From Tipula vernalis (taxonomy: Eukaryota; Arthropoda; Insecta; Diptera; Tipulidae), in the NCBI GenBank assembly GCA_958295665.1, contig OY282560.1:28447992-28511991 (forward strand): a stretch of 64,000 bases of DNA, read 5' to 3'. Each line of letters begins with the position of its first letter. Position 1 is the stretch's first letter. Below, in pieces: positions 25,391 to 36,967 of this stretch. The notes beneath the pieces were generated by a model. It was not told where the DNA came from. It ran no database searches and saw only the letters and a program-made list of their open reading frames with translations. The translations under genes were made by a program, and so were the position numbers.

Positions 25391-25850
25391 TTTGACACGT
25401 TAAAACGTTGACACGATGACACTTTGACACTTTGACACTATGACACTTTGACCCTTTGGCACTTTGTCACTTTTCAACATTGACTCTTTGACACTTTGGC
25501 AGTTTGACACTTTGACACTCTGACACTCTGACACTTTCACACTTTTACACTTTTACACTTTCACACTTTCACACTTTCACTTTTTCACACTTTCACACTT
25601 TCACACTTTCACACTTTGACACTTTTACACTTTTACGTTTTGACATTTTGACACTTTGACACTTTGTTACTTTGACACTTTGATACTTCGACACATTGAC
25701 ACTTTGACACTTTGACACTTCTACACTTTGACACTTTGACACTTTGACACTTTGACACTTTGACACTTTGACACTTTGACACATTAACACTTTGACACTT
25801 TGACACTTTGACACTTTGACACATTGACACTTTGACACATTGACACTATT
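25391..25850 (+). repeat. 8-bp microsatellite, block 3: ACACTTTG
   Basis: Units of ACACTTTG with a short patch of TTTC/TTTT units at about 25530-25640. The minus strand reads as Lys/Ser/Val/Cys/Gln repeats; not considered coding. Confidence 0.9.
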
Positions 25851-26575
25851 AAACTTTTACACTTTTACACTTTTACACTTTTACACTTTTACACTTTTAC
25901 ACTTTTACACTTTTACACTTTTACACTTTTACACTTTTACACTTTTATACTTTTACACTTTTACACTTTTACACTTTTACACTTTTACACTTTTACACTT
26001 TTACACTTTTACACTTTTACACTTTTACACTTTTACACTTTTACACTTTTACACTTTTACACTCTTACACTTTTACACTTTTACACTTTTACACTTTTAC
26101 ACTTTTACACTTTTACACTTTTACACTTTTACACTTTTACACTTTTACACTTTTACACTTTTACACTTTTACACTTTTACACTTTTACACTTTTACACTC
26201 TTACACTTTTACACTTTTACACTTTTACACTTTTACACTTTTACACTTTTACACTTTTACACTTGTACACTTTTACACTTTTACAATTTTACACTTTTAC
26301 ACTATTACACTTTAACACTTTAACACTATTACGCTATTACACTTTTACACTTTTACACTATTACACTATTACACTTTGACACTTTTAAACTTTTAAACTT
26401 TTACACTTTTACACTTTTACACTTTTACACTTTAACACTTTTACACTTTTACACTTTTACACTTTTACACTTTTACACTTTTACACTTTTACACTTTTAC
26501 ACTTTTTCACTTTTACACTTTTACACTTTTACACTTTTACACTTTTACACTTTTACCCTTTTACCCTTTTACACT
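25851..26575 (+). repeat. 8-bp microsatellite, block 4: ACACTTTT
   Basis: The longest and most homogeneous block, about 90 units of ACACTTTT. A 179-residue open frame (25840-26379) reads as FYTFTLLH repeats because three 8-bp units equal eight codons. It is a shadow of the repeat. Confidence 0.95.
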
Positions 26576-26750
26576 TGAACACTTGTACACTTGTACAATT
26601 GTACACTTGTACACTTGTACACTTGTACACTTGTACACTTGTACACTTGTACACTTGTACACTTGTACACTTGTACACTTGTACACTTGTACACTTGTAC
26701 ACTTGTACACTTTCACACTTGTACACTTTCACACTTTGACACCATCACAC
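26576..26750 (+). repeat. 8-bp microsatellite, block 5: ACACTTGT
   Basis: About 15 nearly perfect ACACTTGT units, then a return through TTTC and TTTG to ACACCATC at 26736-26750, where the array stops. Confidence 0.95.
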
Positions 26751-27794
26751 GGTACACTGTACGCCAAAAATGTTGATAGATCTGTCTCACTGGATGCTAT
26801 CTTGAAGCAGTGGTAATGAGTTAATGAGAACATGATCACTTCCTTGTGGGAAAGTTGTTGACGTTGTTTCGGCCGTGTCCCCATTAGTTCATTTTTCATT
26901 CTCAATTTTTACGACCTAACTGCAACCAATTTTGTCCTGTCCACCATAATTAATGATCAATCAGTTCATCGAAAAATATACCTCGAAATGCGCAATCTCA
27001 GGTTTACTGTCAGAGCGCACATGATTCCCGCCTAGGATATGTGTTTAATATCTCACTATAATTTTTGGAAAGCCTTTGATTTTGATGATTAACGGTGATA
27101 ACAAACTAAGCGAGTGGATCTTAAATCTTGCCCGCTTCCGGCACTTATCTCCGCTTTATACGTATAAGCAATTTATACAGCCAATTCGAGTGGAACGTGA
27201 ATTCTTCTAATTTCGAGTTCCAAATTAAACCCAGCACATTAATATTTATTTTCATTAATCCAGATGCTATAACGCCTGGATGGTTTCATTTTAATTTGCG
27301 AAGATTAAACCCAATTATCAACAATAACATCGTGAATTTTAATCAGATCATCAACTAAACTAGGTCCGCTATTTTCTATTTTATTCGACACTTCTAAAAT
27401 AGCTCAGGTGCTTAAAAATGCTCCTGGCACAGTTCCGTACATAACTGTTTGCAATATAAACGCCTTTGCTAATGAGTTTAATTCCGTTCTTCATAGTATT
27501 TTTTGACATTCGGTAGATTTTCGCAATGTCACCAAAGTTAATGCAAACTTTGATTAACGAAATTTTAAAAGGATTTTAATCAAGGAAGAGTGTTATCTCT
27601 TTTGAACTGAGGTTTTCTCTCGAACCGATGATCCATTGCCTTCAATCGACTATATGCAGAGAGCTTCATTTGAAGTATCAATATTTAGTTCATAAATTCG
27701 ATTGTTCGATCATTTTCCAAAATATCAAAAAACTCGTTTACTCCAAGCAAAATATACACTGATATTGATACGATCTTGATTCAACTGCTGTAAT
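26751..27794. other. Unrecognised stretch
   Basis: About 1 kb with no domain I can name. It contains an open stretch at 27128-27358 (plus) with composition closer to coding (about 76 codons). Because a BEL/Pao-like fragment lies next to it on the minus strand, element debris is likely. Confidence 0.4.
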
Positions 27795-28147
27795 TCATAT
27801 TTCTGCAATGTGGCTATTGGCGTAATAGACATGATCTTCGGTACTCAAATTGACAACCCGTTTAAGTAAAGAATCCATTAAATCTCTACATTGCACTACT
27901 TTGTGCGATTTTACATTGATGATTACGGTTGGCAATAAACTTGGCAAACTACTTGACATGATGCAGTTATCATTGTTCTGCACCATGGCCTATTGCCCAA
28001 ACTATTAAAACAGATTTTGAATTGTTTTCCGGTTTTCAGTCTGTCGATGGGATAGAGATACCAACATGTAGAAATATTCAAGCAATCCAAATACCTGTTA
28101 GTACAACAGCTAAAGGTCTCAAGAACGCCTTTCCATAGTGGTATCAA
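27795..28147 (-). pseudogene. Possible BEL/Pao aspartic protease (DUF1758-like) relic
   Basis: The minus strand reads LPSLLPTVIINVKSHK, then QCRDLMDSLLKR. This resembles the start of the BEL/Pao retropepsin-like domain, where LLPTA-x-V-x-V is followed by R-A-L-L-D-S-G-S-Q. Here the active-site DSG has become DSL. The upstream open frame (27923-28147) is in another register and shows nothing definite. The match is short, so this is a modest call. Confidence 0.4.
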
Positions 28148-28149
28148 CT

Positions 28150-28430
28150 ATCGAAATCGGAGCACATTTGCAGATTTTCGATTTTTTGACTATGAATTTG
28201 TGCTCTAGTACAGATAATTTTCAATAAAATCGAATTTTCTTCGAAATGTGTAGAAAAATTCGAGCGATCGAAATCATGACAGTAATGTGTCCGTTGTCAT
28301 GACATTAATGTGTCTAAACGCTTATTGGTAGAGATATCAAACATAGTAGTCGGAGCTCCATTGTAGATTTTCGATTTTTTGGCTCCAAACTTGTGGCCTG
28401 TTGTTTAGGTGATTTTCAATAAAATTGTAA
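28150..28430 (+). repeat. Pair of direct repeats of about 80 bp
   Basis: A block CGGAGC(A/T)C, then ATTT/TTGTAGATTTTCGATTTTTTG, then GATTTTCAATAAAATYG, occurs at about 28157-28234 and again at about 28353-28425. A third echo, TTGGCTCCGATTTTTTT, sits at about 28619-28637 beside the foldback element. Confidence 0.6.
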
Positions 28431-28640
28431 AAACCCGTTGGCATGGCAATTCTCAACGCATTTTTAGCATGTAACAGCTTTTCACTGAATAAACAAATCT
28501 CAACATTATTTTAAATCTTTTAAAATAACATTTCAAAAATTTCTGTGGTCTATATCTAGAAAATTACTGACATCTATTGTCAATACGGCAGAATTTTTTT
28601 AGACCAACAATAAAATTTTTTGGCTCCGATTTTTTTTGGA

Positions 28641-29200
28641 ATAGGGCCGAAAGGCCGAATGTCGAAAGGCCGAATATGTCGAAAGGCGGAATGTGTGGAA
28701 AGGCCGAAAGGCTCGAAAGGCCGAAAAGGTCGAAAGGCCGAATGTCGGAAGGGTGAAAGGGTCGAAAGGCCGAATACCGAAAAGCTAAATTTCGAAAGGC
28801 CGAATGAAATTAATTTTAACTTTTCATCTTTTTATGAATGAAAAATTTCAAAATTTATATTTTTACACAGAATTTATTAGCACGTATTTTCAATTTATTT
28901 AAATCATTTTACATTAAGAAAATTCAATGGTTTTAAACATTGATTTCAATCAATCAAGTGAAGGAAAATTTAATGAAAATTCGGCCTGTTGACCCAATCG
29001 GCCTTTCCACACGTTCGGCCATTCGATCCGTTCGGCCTTTCGACATTCAGCCTTTCGACCCATTCGGTCTTTAGACATTTGGACTTTTAATACTTTCGGC
29101 CTTTCGCGACCCAATCGGCCATTATATATTCGGCCTTTCGACACATTCGGCTATATGGCATTCGGCCTTCCGACATTCGACCTTTCAACAACGAACGTTT
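28641..29200. mobile_element. Foldback-type element with tandem-repeat arms
   Basis: The left arm (28641-28806) is a string of GGCCGAAAGGCCGAATGTCG-type units. The right arm (28979-29200) is the same motif in reverse orientation (TTCGGCCTTTCGACATTC). They enclose about 170 bp of AT-rich spacer. Long inverted arms made of short tandem repeats are the hallmark of foldback elements such as Drosophila FB. The 11-bp word GAAAGGCCGAA and its complement are GC-rich against the surroundings. No transposase was found. Arm lengths differ (about 165 and 220 bp). The ORFs here reflect the repeat. Confidence 0.7.
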
Positions 29201-31689
29201 TATTTGGCCTTTTCAATACGCTCAAATTTTCTTGTACCTGATTGTTTAGCACCAGAAAATATTCAAAAACAAAACTAATTTTTGATCATTATGACTACCG
29301 TAAATTAAAAGAGAAAAAGGGGTAAGTGCAAACTTTCAAATTTTTGATTAATTTTACCTTTCTTCCTGTATAAAGTACCGAAAAGTCAATATTCAATTAC
29401 ACAACTTTCCTCGTCTTGTATTATGTAAGTACAACAAAAAAAAATGTATTTTAATTAAAATCGAAACTGTTAAAAATCAAGGTACACACACACACACACA
29501 TCTTAGAAGAAAATTTACATTTTGTTAAAAATAAATTAACTTTTTTTGGTTATAAGGTTTTATATAAAGTTATCGAAATTAATTTAAACTAAGTTGTTTG
29601 TTGTGTATATGCACCTTTCTTTATGTCTGTACATACGTACTACTATCCAAATATAAAGCTCAGCAAATTGCAACGAACATTTTGTATAAAATGTTATGAT
29701 CTAGCTTAAAATCTAACGGTAACCCAAGAAAAAAGTACAAAAAAAAACACAAATCCGATGTAAATATTATCTAAAACCTGCAAAAAAAAAAATAATAAAC
29801 CGAAAAGCTCAACAAAAAAAAAAAGTTTTCCGTTAAAACTTAAAAGTAAACTTTAATAATTTTTTGTTTTGCCTTTTATTCTCTCGCATCTTCAACATCA
29901 TCAATTTTTGCATGTGCTGTAAGTTGATAATAGCAAAAAATAGAATTTTTTAGTCACTGTATGTACATAGTTGGAGTACGAGTACACTAGGTAGTTGATG
30001 TATGTTCATAAACATAAAGTATGTAGCTTTAAGTGTAGTTTCTTGTGCTACATTTTATGGTTGGTATCATTTTATAGTGATTACAGTTTTTGTTTTCTTT
30101 TTACTTCTTATTTTGCTTTTAGCAATTAATATTTACAATAAGCAAAGATACAAAAAAAAAACTCGATATTTTCTTGAAGGTTGTGTGCTGTTGTGCAAAA
30201 TATACAAAAGTTGGTTTGAACGGAGCTGGCAACAACAAAAAAAAATTAATTAGAACATTTGATGGTCACATGAACGGTACTTGGTATAATTATTCAGTTG
30301 AAGTTACGACTTTTTTATCGTAAAATAGTAAAGCTAAGGTGTTATTTGACGCAATTTAACCCATTCGAACCGTAAGAGAGAGTCTTTCTGATTTTCAAAC
30401 TTTGGTTAACGTTAAGAATAAAATAATTTTCTTTAAATAACCAGAGTATTTAGGTTTAATTAAGTATTCAAGTTCCTAAGTCGATTAAAACAGGTTTCCA
30501 TAGCATAACTTTTGTTCTTGCTGTGTTATTGATTAACCCTAGGTGTGTGCTTATGAAAATAAATTTAAAAAGATCATTTCTGTTCGTTACTTTATTTGGA
30601 ACATGAAATAATTAAGGCCAGGTAGGCATCGGATACAATGTCACATATATTTTGAGACAGATGGTCGATTAGAACCGAGGCAGTATATGGTAGTTGGTCT
30701 GCGCTTCTAGCGTTGGTGGTGGTAAAATTTGTACCTAAAAGATAATTGGCATATTGAAGTTGCTTGATTTTTTTTTGTTTCTAGTTGTAACACATACAAT
30801 AACATAAAAAAGTGTCATTGCTTCTCGTATATGTCGAACCCGTCTGACATTCGAATTTAAAGATCGTGTCGACACCAGCCTTATTTTGATTGTAATCCAG
30901 CATTTGATATGGTTTCAATGGGGCTTGATTACGATCAACAAAAGTTGGCTAACAATTGAAGTGGTAAGAATACTTTATTTCTGCGAGCAGTTCCCACAAA
31001 TGCTGGTCTTTTCGTAGTCAAGGTTTCGGCCAAATTACACGTAGAAAAAAAATTTCCGCCTATACTATATCCTCCAGGTAGTTTTCAGTATATATAATAC
31101 TCTTTAAAGGGTAAGTGGATTAAAAATCGCATTCCCTGGCTGGTTTGAATGGTATATATTGAGTAAAGGAAGTACGGCCATCAACCAAATATCGTCGATA
31201 GCTGCCGACTTACTTGTCAACAATCACTGAGGATGAATATTACCCTTGTCAAACCGAACAAGATTTTGAATCTATTGTGTGACATGATAGCTTTATAAAT
31301 CGGATGATTATAGGCGGCCCACAGTTCTTGCGTTGGTTATGTATTGGTATCGAAAACCCCGGGAAATAATAACAAACCTGTATAAGCCTTTAACTCTCAC
31401 AATGATATCGGCAATCTTTGGGCTGATCACAGCTGGTTTTCCAGTAGCACTACGAGCTGTATTGTGACCACGATTTCCACCAGTTACTGGTGGATTAATA
31501 GATAAAATCTTTCCATCTTTGGATTTTTAAAATTCAGTAGGCCTCGCTGTTGTAACTGACACATTTTTGCCTAGATGCGTTTTCGATAGACTAACGGTAT
31601 TATTATAGTACCATGTTGCTGTTAATTTGTTCAAAGTGTACAGGTGTTCTATCTAAATGGCATTTTGTTCCAGATCTGGTTGCGGGGCT
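29201..31689. other. Non-coding stretch
   Basis: 29260-30600 is AT-rich with long poly-A tracts and a short CA run. The open stretch at 30002-30253 is hydrophobic but AT-driven. 30600-31690 has more balanced composition and probably belongs to the 3-prime side of the gypsy element on the right, but I could not identify an LTR. Confidence 0.45.
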
Positions 31690-31972
31690 GGTTCGGATTC
31701 CCCCTCCTGTTCGACATCGGCTAACTGTGATGGCTGCGGGTATTTCGTAATTGGTTGGCATGGCACCTGACCTTCCTTTCGTCAGTGTTCACTTGTATCG
31801 ATACCATGTATTCGACTTTGCCACGACGTTTAACTACTGTGCCAGGCTACCTTGCGTGAGTTTAGAGAAAATTGCATCGCCAACCTTAAACTCTTTGCAC
31901 CTCGCCCCGTGGTAAGTGTTGAAGCGTTCTTCCACTTTCACATTTCATCCGTCGTTGTGCGCTGGTGGTGGC

Positions 31973-32296
31973 TTAATGAAGTTCAACTTGGTGCGCACCT
32001 CTCGACTGCTCATCAATTGGAATGGTGTATAGCGGAAGCACATAGGCTGCGCCTTCGAGTTTTTTGAAGCCAGTTTTAAGCAGACCAACGAACCGTTCTG
32101 CGGAACCATTTAATTGCGGTTGGTGTGGTGCTGATGTCATGTGCTCGATCCCGTTCGCCTTACAATTGAGGCAATGATCACATGTTTCACATAGATTATC
32201 AATTGTCTTAACCGAAGCATTGCAGCGCATTTTGAAAATCTGTGGCCAGTTGGAGAATGCGTCGACGATATATAGTCTACGTGGACTCGCGACCAT
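31973..32296 (-). pseudogene. Integrase core fragment of gypsy A, catalytic centre deleted
   Basis: The DDE integrase core that inserts element cDNA. The first catalytic Asp is visible in IVDAFSNWPQIF, and the final Glu in QPQLNGSAERF. Between them only about 50 residues remain (CETCDHCLNCKANGIEHMTS). The usual LVTDNGxxF segment with the second catalytic Asp is gone, so the protein could not be active even in frame. Confidence 0.8.
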
Positions 32297-33127
32297 GGTT
32301 CACTGGGGATCAGCCAGCCCTGCAGCGTGCATTTAGTCGGGGCCTTTGCGATGATTCCGCAATCGTTGCATTGGCAAACGGTTTCCTCGATTCCTCCATC
32401 GATACCTGGCCAGAAAAACTTGTTTCGCGCGAGTTGTTTTATGTGTGCGGCGCCTTAGTGCCCCCAGTAGTCCCTCCATTAATTTCCTGTGGAAATTTGT
32501 TGGAACGATGATTCGTTCGCCGAGGAACAGAAATCCTTGCTCCACCGACTGTTCTGACTTGCGATTGAAGAATTGTGTTATTTCTGGGTCGTTAATTTTC
32601 TTTTGCTGATGTGGCCAGCTATCAGTGATGTAACGAGCGACTTTTTGAAGTATATCACTTCCTGTGGTTGTCTTTTGAATGTCACCAAAATTGACTGGTA
32701 ATGATTTGGCGGCGTCAACTGCGTATTCAGCGTCGACCGTTGCAATGACCATATCTTCAGATTCAAGCGGAAGTCTATATGCTTAATTTGGAAGTCGAAG
32801 GTGAGAAGATTATTTGCGTATCGCTGCAGGTGGTGTGCCGTGTAGATTGGAGTGGCTGATACCGTAGATAATTCGATGGGATTTCCTAACGTCTGCACTT
32901 GAGCTAAGCCTTTTCGTTGGACCAGTGCATAATCCCCCCCCCTCCCTTTCCTTCGTGAATGATCATGCCACGTTCATGACCGACTTCTTGGTGCCGTGCG
33001 CATCAGCTGCGACGATGATTTTTTTGGCTGGATCGTAATATTCGAAGCTTACTTATAGCAGTTCATCAAGTGGACCACGCATTTCCTTGAGCTTTGATAT
33101 AAACTTTCGGTACCGGTTCACAGCGCC

Positions 33128-33613
33128 CTAGAAAGCGCGCATTTGAGTAATGTCGGATGACGCTGGTAGCTGTTCAATGACTTCCAGCTTAGTTGGATTT
33201 GGTCGGATACCGGTTTCATCGATAATCTGACTCAGGATCTCGACGGATTTCTGACAGAATGAGCATTTAGATCGCTTCAGAGTGAAACCGTATTCTTGCA
33301 CGCGGCTCATTACGCTGAAGAGGCGCTCCCGGCGCTGTTTGTCGTTATACCTCCGATCGATAATAATGTCGTCGATCCAAGGTAGCACTCCCTCTAGACC
33401 ACCTGTGATGGTGTCCATCAATTGTTAAAAAATACCGGGAGCCGTTTTAACTCCCGGTTGCAAACGGTTCACCTCAAACAGGCCGCAGTGTGCTTTGATC
33501 GGCATTAACTTTTTGGAAACGTCATCCATTTTCACTTGCAGGAAGGTGTCAGAAATGTCCCTCTTGCATCGGCAAAGGGTTCTTGTTTGGCTTGAGTGCT
33601 GCATAGTCTGCAT
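33128..33613 (-). pseudogene. Reverse transcriptase fragment of gypsy A
   Basis: Two overlapping-register pieces (33613-33425 and 33421-33128) give the RT palm: QVKMDDVSKKLMPIKAHCGL, NRLQPGVKTAPGIF (motif B region), and WIDDIIIDRR (motif C, both Asp retained). They are separated by a stop or frameshift at about 33424. Family match to Ty3/gypsy RT is clear. Confidence 0.85.
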
Positions 33614-34689
33614 AGCTGATTAGTGTGATGACACCTTGGCACTGTAGGTGAATAAGTCCCATCTCGATTGGTTACGAGGCTGCATGTAGCACCGGTCGTG
33701 CACGGCGGAAGATCGTATTTGTCCCTGGCTTCAGCGTCAGTGACGCTTTTATCTTGTTGCATCGACCTAACGTTTCGGAGCAGAGCATATAAGAAATTTT
33801 GCTTCTGTCTTGCTTTCGAGAGTGCGTGGACCACACGTTGTGGCAGTAAGCTGACGGTGGAACATCCCACAAATTAAGTTTCCCCCATCCATTCGTTGTC
33901 GAAAACGTTCAGTAATGAAGGTGAGACGTAGATGATTCCAGCAGCTTCATGTTTGCCTATTTTCAAAGTCGCGCCAAAACATCTCAGGATTGTTATAGGT
34001 TTGCCATATAGGTTTCATTGTGGCATCTTAAGCTTGGTTCGCCAAGTTTCACCCAGTTTGCTTGAGATATAATCGTTAGCTCTGACCCACTATCGTGCTG
34101 CAGCTTAACCTTCGTTCCGCTAACAGTTTGCAGTGACGAACTTTTAGTTGAATTTTGCTGTATAGTGTTGATCGCGATTATTCGATGACGCGGATCATTT
34201 CGTCGTTTTTGTTGGAGCTGCCTCTAAATGTGTGAGCCGCTGCAGAAGACCACCTCGGTTTTATGCCCGACGACGTGTGCACGTCTTGCTGTTGAACGAG
34301 CTGTTTTCGAGTTACGGTTTCTTGTGGACCGCCAGGACTTCCTGTTTGGCCATTTCCTGATGTTCGACCATAACATTCTATTTTTCTGTAGTTCACTTAC
34401 GTTCGCATGTGCTGACCAGTGCGTTGAAGTTCAACTTGGGCTATGTTGAAGGATCGCCGGCTACCCCGTATTGTGTGTAATGTGAATCATGCATATCGAG
34501 CAGCTTCTTGAGAATTGCAGCATCTTTCGAATCTGCCTGTCTCCAGCACGTAATATTGTATCACTGTCGAGGAATGGTGAAAGGGATAACAGCTTGCTAT
34601 TCTTGAGCAGTTCGCGCCATTTCCCAAGTAATCTTATTTCGTTTTCAAATTGCTCACTTTGAGCCCATCTCTCCGATATTTTTCCTATA

Positions 34690-36965
34690 CAATTCGAAGT
34701 TCATCCACTGTGGCAACTGCTATTTCATCAAATGGCGATTTTAGTACGTCAGTCATTTTATTACTTTGTGCTGAATACATGTAGCCATATAGACCACACA
34801 TATTGTTGCTTACTAACTCATGCGGATTGCAACCTCTTGACAGTAAATCTGCTGGATTTAAGTTAGTTGGAACAAGGACCCAACCACTATGCGGTATTAT
34901 ACCTAAAATATATGAAGTTCAACGTTTCACAAACGTTTTTTACCTTGTTAGATGATCGGAGAGCCAATCTAATACAGCAGCACACAATTTTAGTCTAGCA
35001 ATGGTAATTTGATTTATCGGAACAACTCTGAATTTTGAAGCGATTAATTTAACTGTAATTTCTCCTTGGTCTGTTTAAGTTCGAAGATAAGCTACTGCCC
35101 CGTAAACTCTTTCGAATGCATCAGCAAACGTGTGGATTTGAGCACGAACAATACCCATATTGGCTTCAAACAACGGTCAGCCTTGAATGTCTCTAGAATA
35201 ACTAAGGAAGTTATTATTTGATTCCATTCTGATTCATTTTTCTATTTTACGAATCCATAATTGCGGAAACAAAACCTGCGTAGAATTGTTATCGGGGAAA
35301 TAAGACCCAAAGGCTCAAATATTCATCAGACTTCAGAGAGTAACTAACGTTCGCTTTGTGTCGTGTAGATTCGATGACAAATTCACTTTAAAACCAAAAC
35401 AAAACTTTTTTGGGTTCCAGTAATAATCCCAATGTTTTAACAAATGCAGTATCGTCTAAAGAAATAATGTTCATCTACGTAGAAGTCTCTTTGCAGAAGT
35501 TTACTACAGCTAGAGGAAATTCAAGTGTGTGAAGACCATATGTGACAGTTGCCCTTGAAAATTCCGTTTTCGTTGCTGGTAAACAAGATGTTGTATTTTG
35601 ATAGAATCAAGGCATCAGTGATTATGATACATGATTTATCGAATACAGCTTTAAATTCACTCAAACTTTGGACAGCGCTGCTTGTTTTTCTCAAATGTCA
35701 TTGATGACACATGATGATGGATATTTTGTTGAACCTGTTCTCATAACGCAGCTATCAGTAATCAATTTGGTTGTTTGTGAACTACTGTTCAGAAGAGCCT
35801 TTATTTTATAACATTGATTGTTACTAAAGATGTTAAGTTGAACCGTTGATAGAATGGTTTGTGAATTATTGAAAAAATTAGCGGTTGTTGAAAATGAATT
35901 TTCATCATTTGTAACGAAAGGAACATTACTATTTATGATGTGCACGATGTGATGTTAAAGGAGCGCTACTGTTGCCAGGTAATGGACAATTGTTAGTGTT
36001 GATAGATGATACTTCTTTATTGAATGATGATTTATTTGAACACTGACTGAGACGCGGTACTGTTATCCCTAAAATCTGCTGGTGTTTACAGGTACCAGCA
36101 ACATTATGATTTGGTTTTCCCGACGTATGAAGTAACGTATACTGTGCTTTTCCTTACAAATGAAACACAACCTTTCCGAATCACAAGATTCTGCAATATT
36201 ATCTGGTTTAAAACACACCGGTTTTTTCATCACCGGTGCCTTCATTGCCTGAAACCGAAAGCATTTGTAAAGTGGATGTGAACCTTTACACATTCGACAC
36301 ATGAAATTTGTTTCATTGACCGCTACGTGCACCTTAGAACTCGATTGTTGCTTTGATTTTGCATATTGTTGGTTCGAATTTGCGCCACATATTTCCAACG
36401 TGTCACACAGTTCAGTTAGAAATTTGATAAAATCATTAAATGTTGGTATATCATAATTTAACATTTTGATTAGAATGTAAATTAGCCACGGGTCTCGTGA
36501 CCTCCACTCTTCACCTAGCGCTTTAATACCTCTAGTGACCTGATCTGATACGTCTACAAATGATCTTAATGACTTGAATGATACTTGACTTAAAACTGGT
36601 TGCGCCATGTAGGTACAATTCGATCATTTCTCTTACAATGCCCTTTTTCTTATCATAGTGTTTTACCAACTTTTTCCATGCTTGCAAATAATTACCTCCA
36701 AAATTCGTACCTTAGCTTCTCCTCTCAAATAAAATTTAAAGTACCTACTGAAATTTATTTACGTTACTGATCGTTTGATTTCTATTTAGTATAATCTCCT
36801 GAAAATGGTTCGATAGTTAATCGCGGTAGACGTATGTCATTGAAGAGACTTCTTGTCTCAATTTGTTCTTTATTAACTGTCTGACTATCTTTTAGTTGAG
36901 TTGCCAAACCATCCACGAATTTTTGAATATTAGTTAATGTACCTTTAACTGTACCACGCCTTTGA
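34690..36965 (-). mobile_element. BEL/Pao retrotransposon relic
   Basis: Read right to left. Gag N-terminal part: NDIRLPRLTIEPFSGDY at about 36845-36795. Gag with two zinc-knuckle-like cysteine clusters: CRMCKGSHPLYKC and CFICKEKHSIRYF (36310-36120). Protease: LLNSSSQTTKLITDSC (35800-35745; the catalytic Asp of LLDSGSQ is changed to Asn). RT tail: IFEPLGLISPI (35320). RNase H: HTFADAFERVYGAVAYLRT (35140), FRVVPINQITIARLKLCAAVL (35030), VLVPTNLNPADLLSRGCNPH (34880). NPADLxSRG is diagnostic of the Pao-type RNase H. Large parts of RT and all integrase are missing; many stops and frameshifts. A mariner copy abuts its gag end at about 36970. Confidence 0.85.
36069..36608 (-). pseudogene. BEL/Pao gag fragment with cysteine clusters
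   Basis: A 179-residue open frame. The N-terminal half is helical gag sequence (VSFKSLRSFVDVSDQVTRGI, WLIYILIKML). The C-terminal half carries CRMCKGSHPLYKCFRF and CFICKEKHSIRYFI, two CCHC-like zinc-knuckle regions typical of BEL/Pao gag. The frame is open, but the upstream gag (36960-36780) is in a different register, and the downstream protease is frameshifted away. Confidence 0.75.
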
Positions 36966-36967
36966 TC

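Larger units (their letters stand above)
31690..34115 (-). mobile_element. Ty3/gypsy retrotransposon relic A (protease-RT-RNase H-integrase)
   Basis: An LTR retrotransposon pol region, read right to left. Protease: QHDSGSELTIIS at about 34110-34070, holding the D-S-G active site. RT: FRRARPVLHAA (33690), QVKMDDVSKKLMPIK (33535), LFEVNRLQPGVKTAPGIF (33480-33425), DDIIIDRRYN (33370; the YVDD box has become WIDD), YGFTLKRSKCSFCQKSVEIL (33290), then RPNPTKLEVIEQLP. Integrase: IVDAFSNWPQIFKM (32270) and TSAPHQPQLNGSAERFVGLL (32140), then KRRGKVEYMVSID near 31800. Frameshifts are frequent. I cannot place the LTRs. The order and spelling fit a Ty3/gypsy element, and adjacent sequence to 34690 may be degenerate gag. 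Confidence 0.85.

Noticed and set aside
25593..25838. Cys/Lys/Val/Ser repeat ORFs on the minus strand
   Set aside because: Shadow of ACACTTTG units; all frames stay open because the unit lacks stops.
25840..26379. 179-residue open frame of FYTFTLLH repeats
   Set aside because: It is produced by the 8-bp ACACTTTT array (three units make eight codons); no coding evidence outside the repeat.
28620..29144. ORFs rich in Arg, Lys and Gly in the foldback arms
   Set aside because: They translate the GGCCGAAA tandem repeats.
30002..30253. Hydrophobic plus-strand ORF that could pass for a membrane protein
   Set aside because: The hydrophobicity comes from T-rich DNA; no homolog recognised and the flanks are non-coding.
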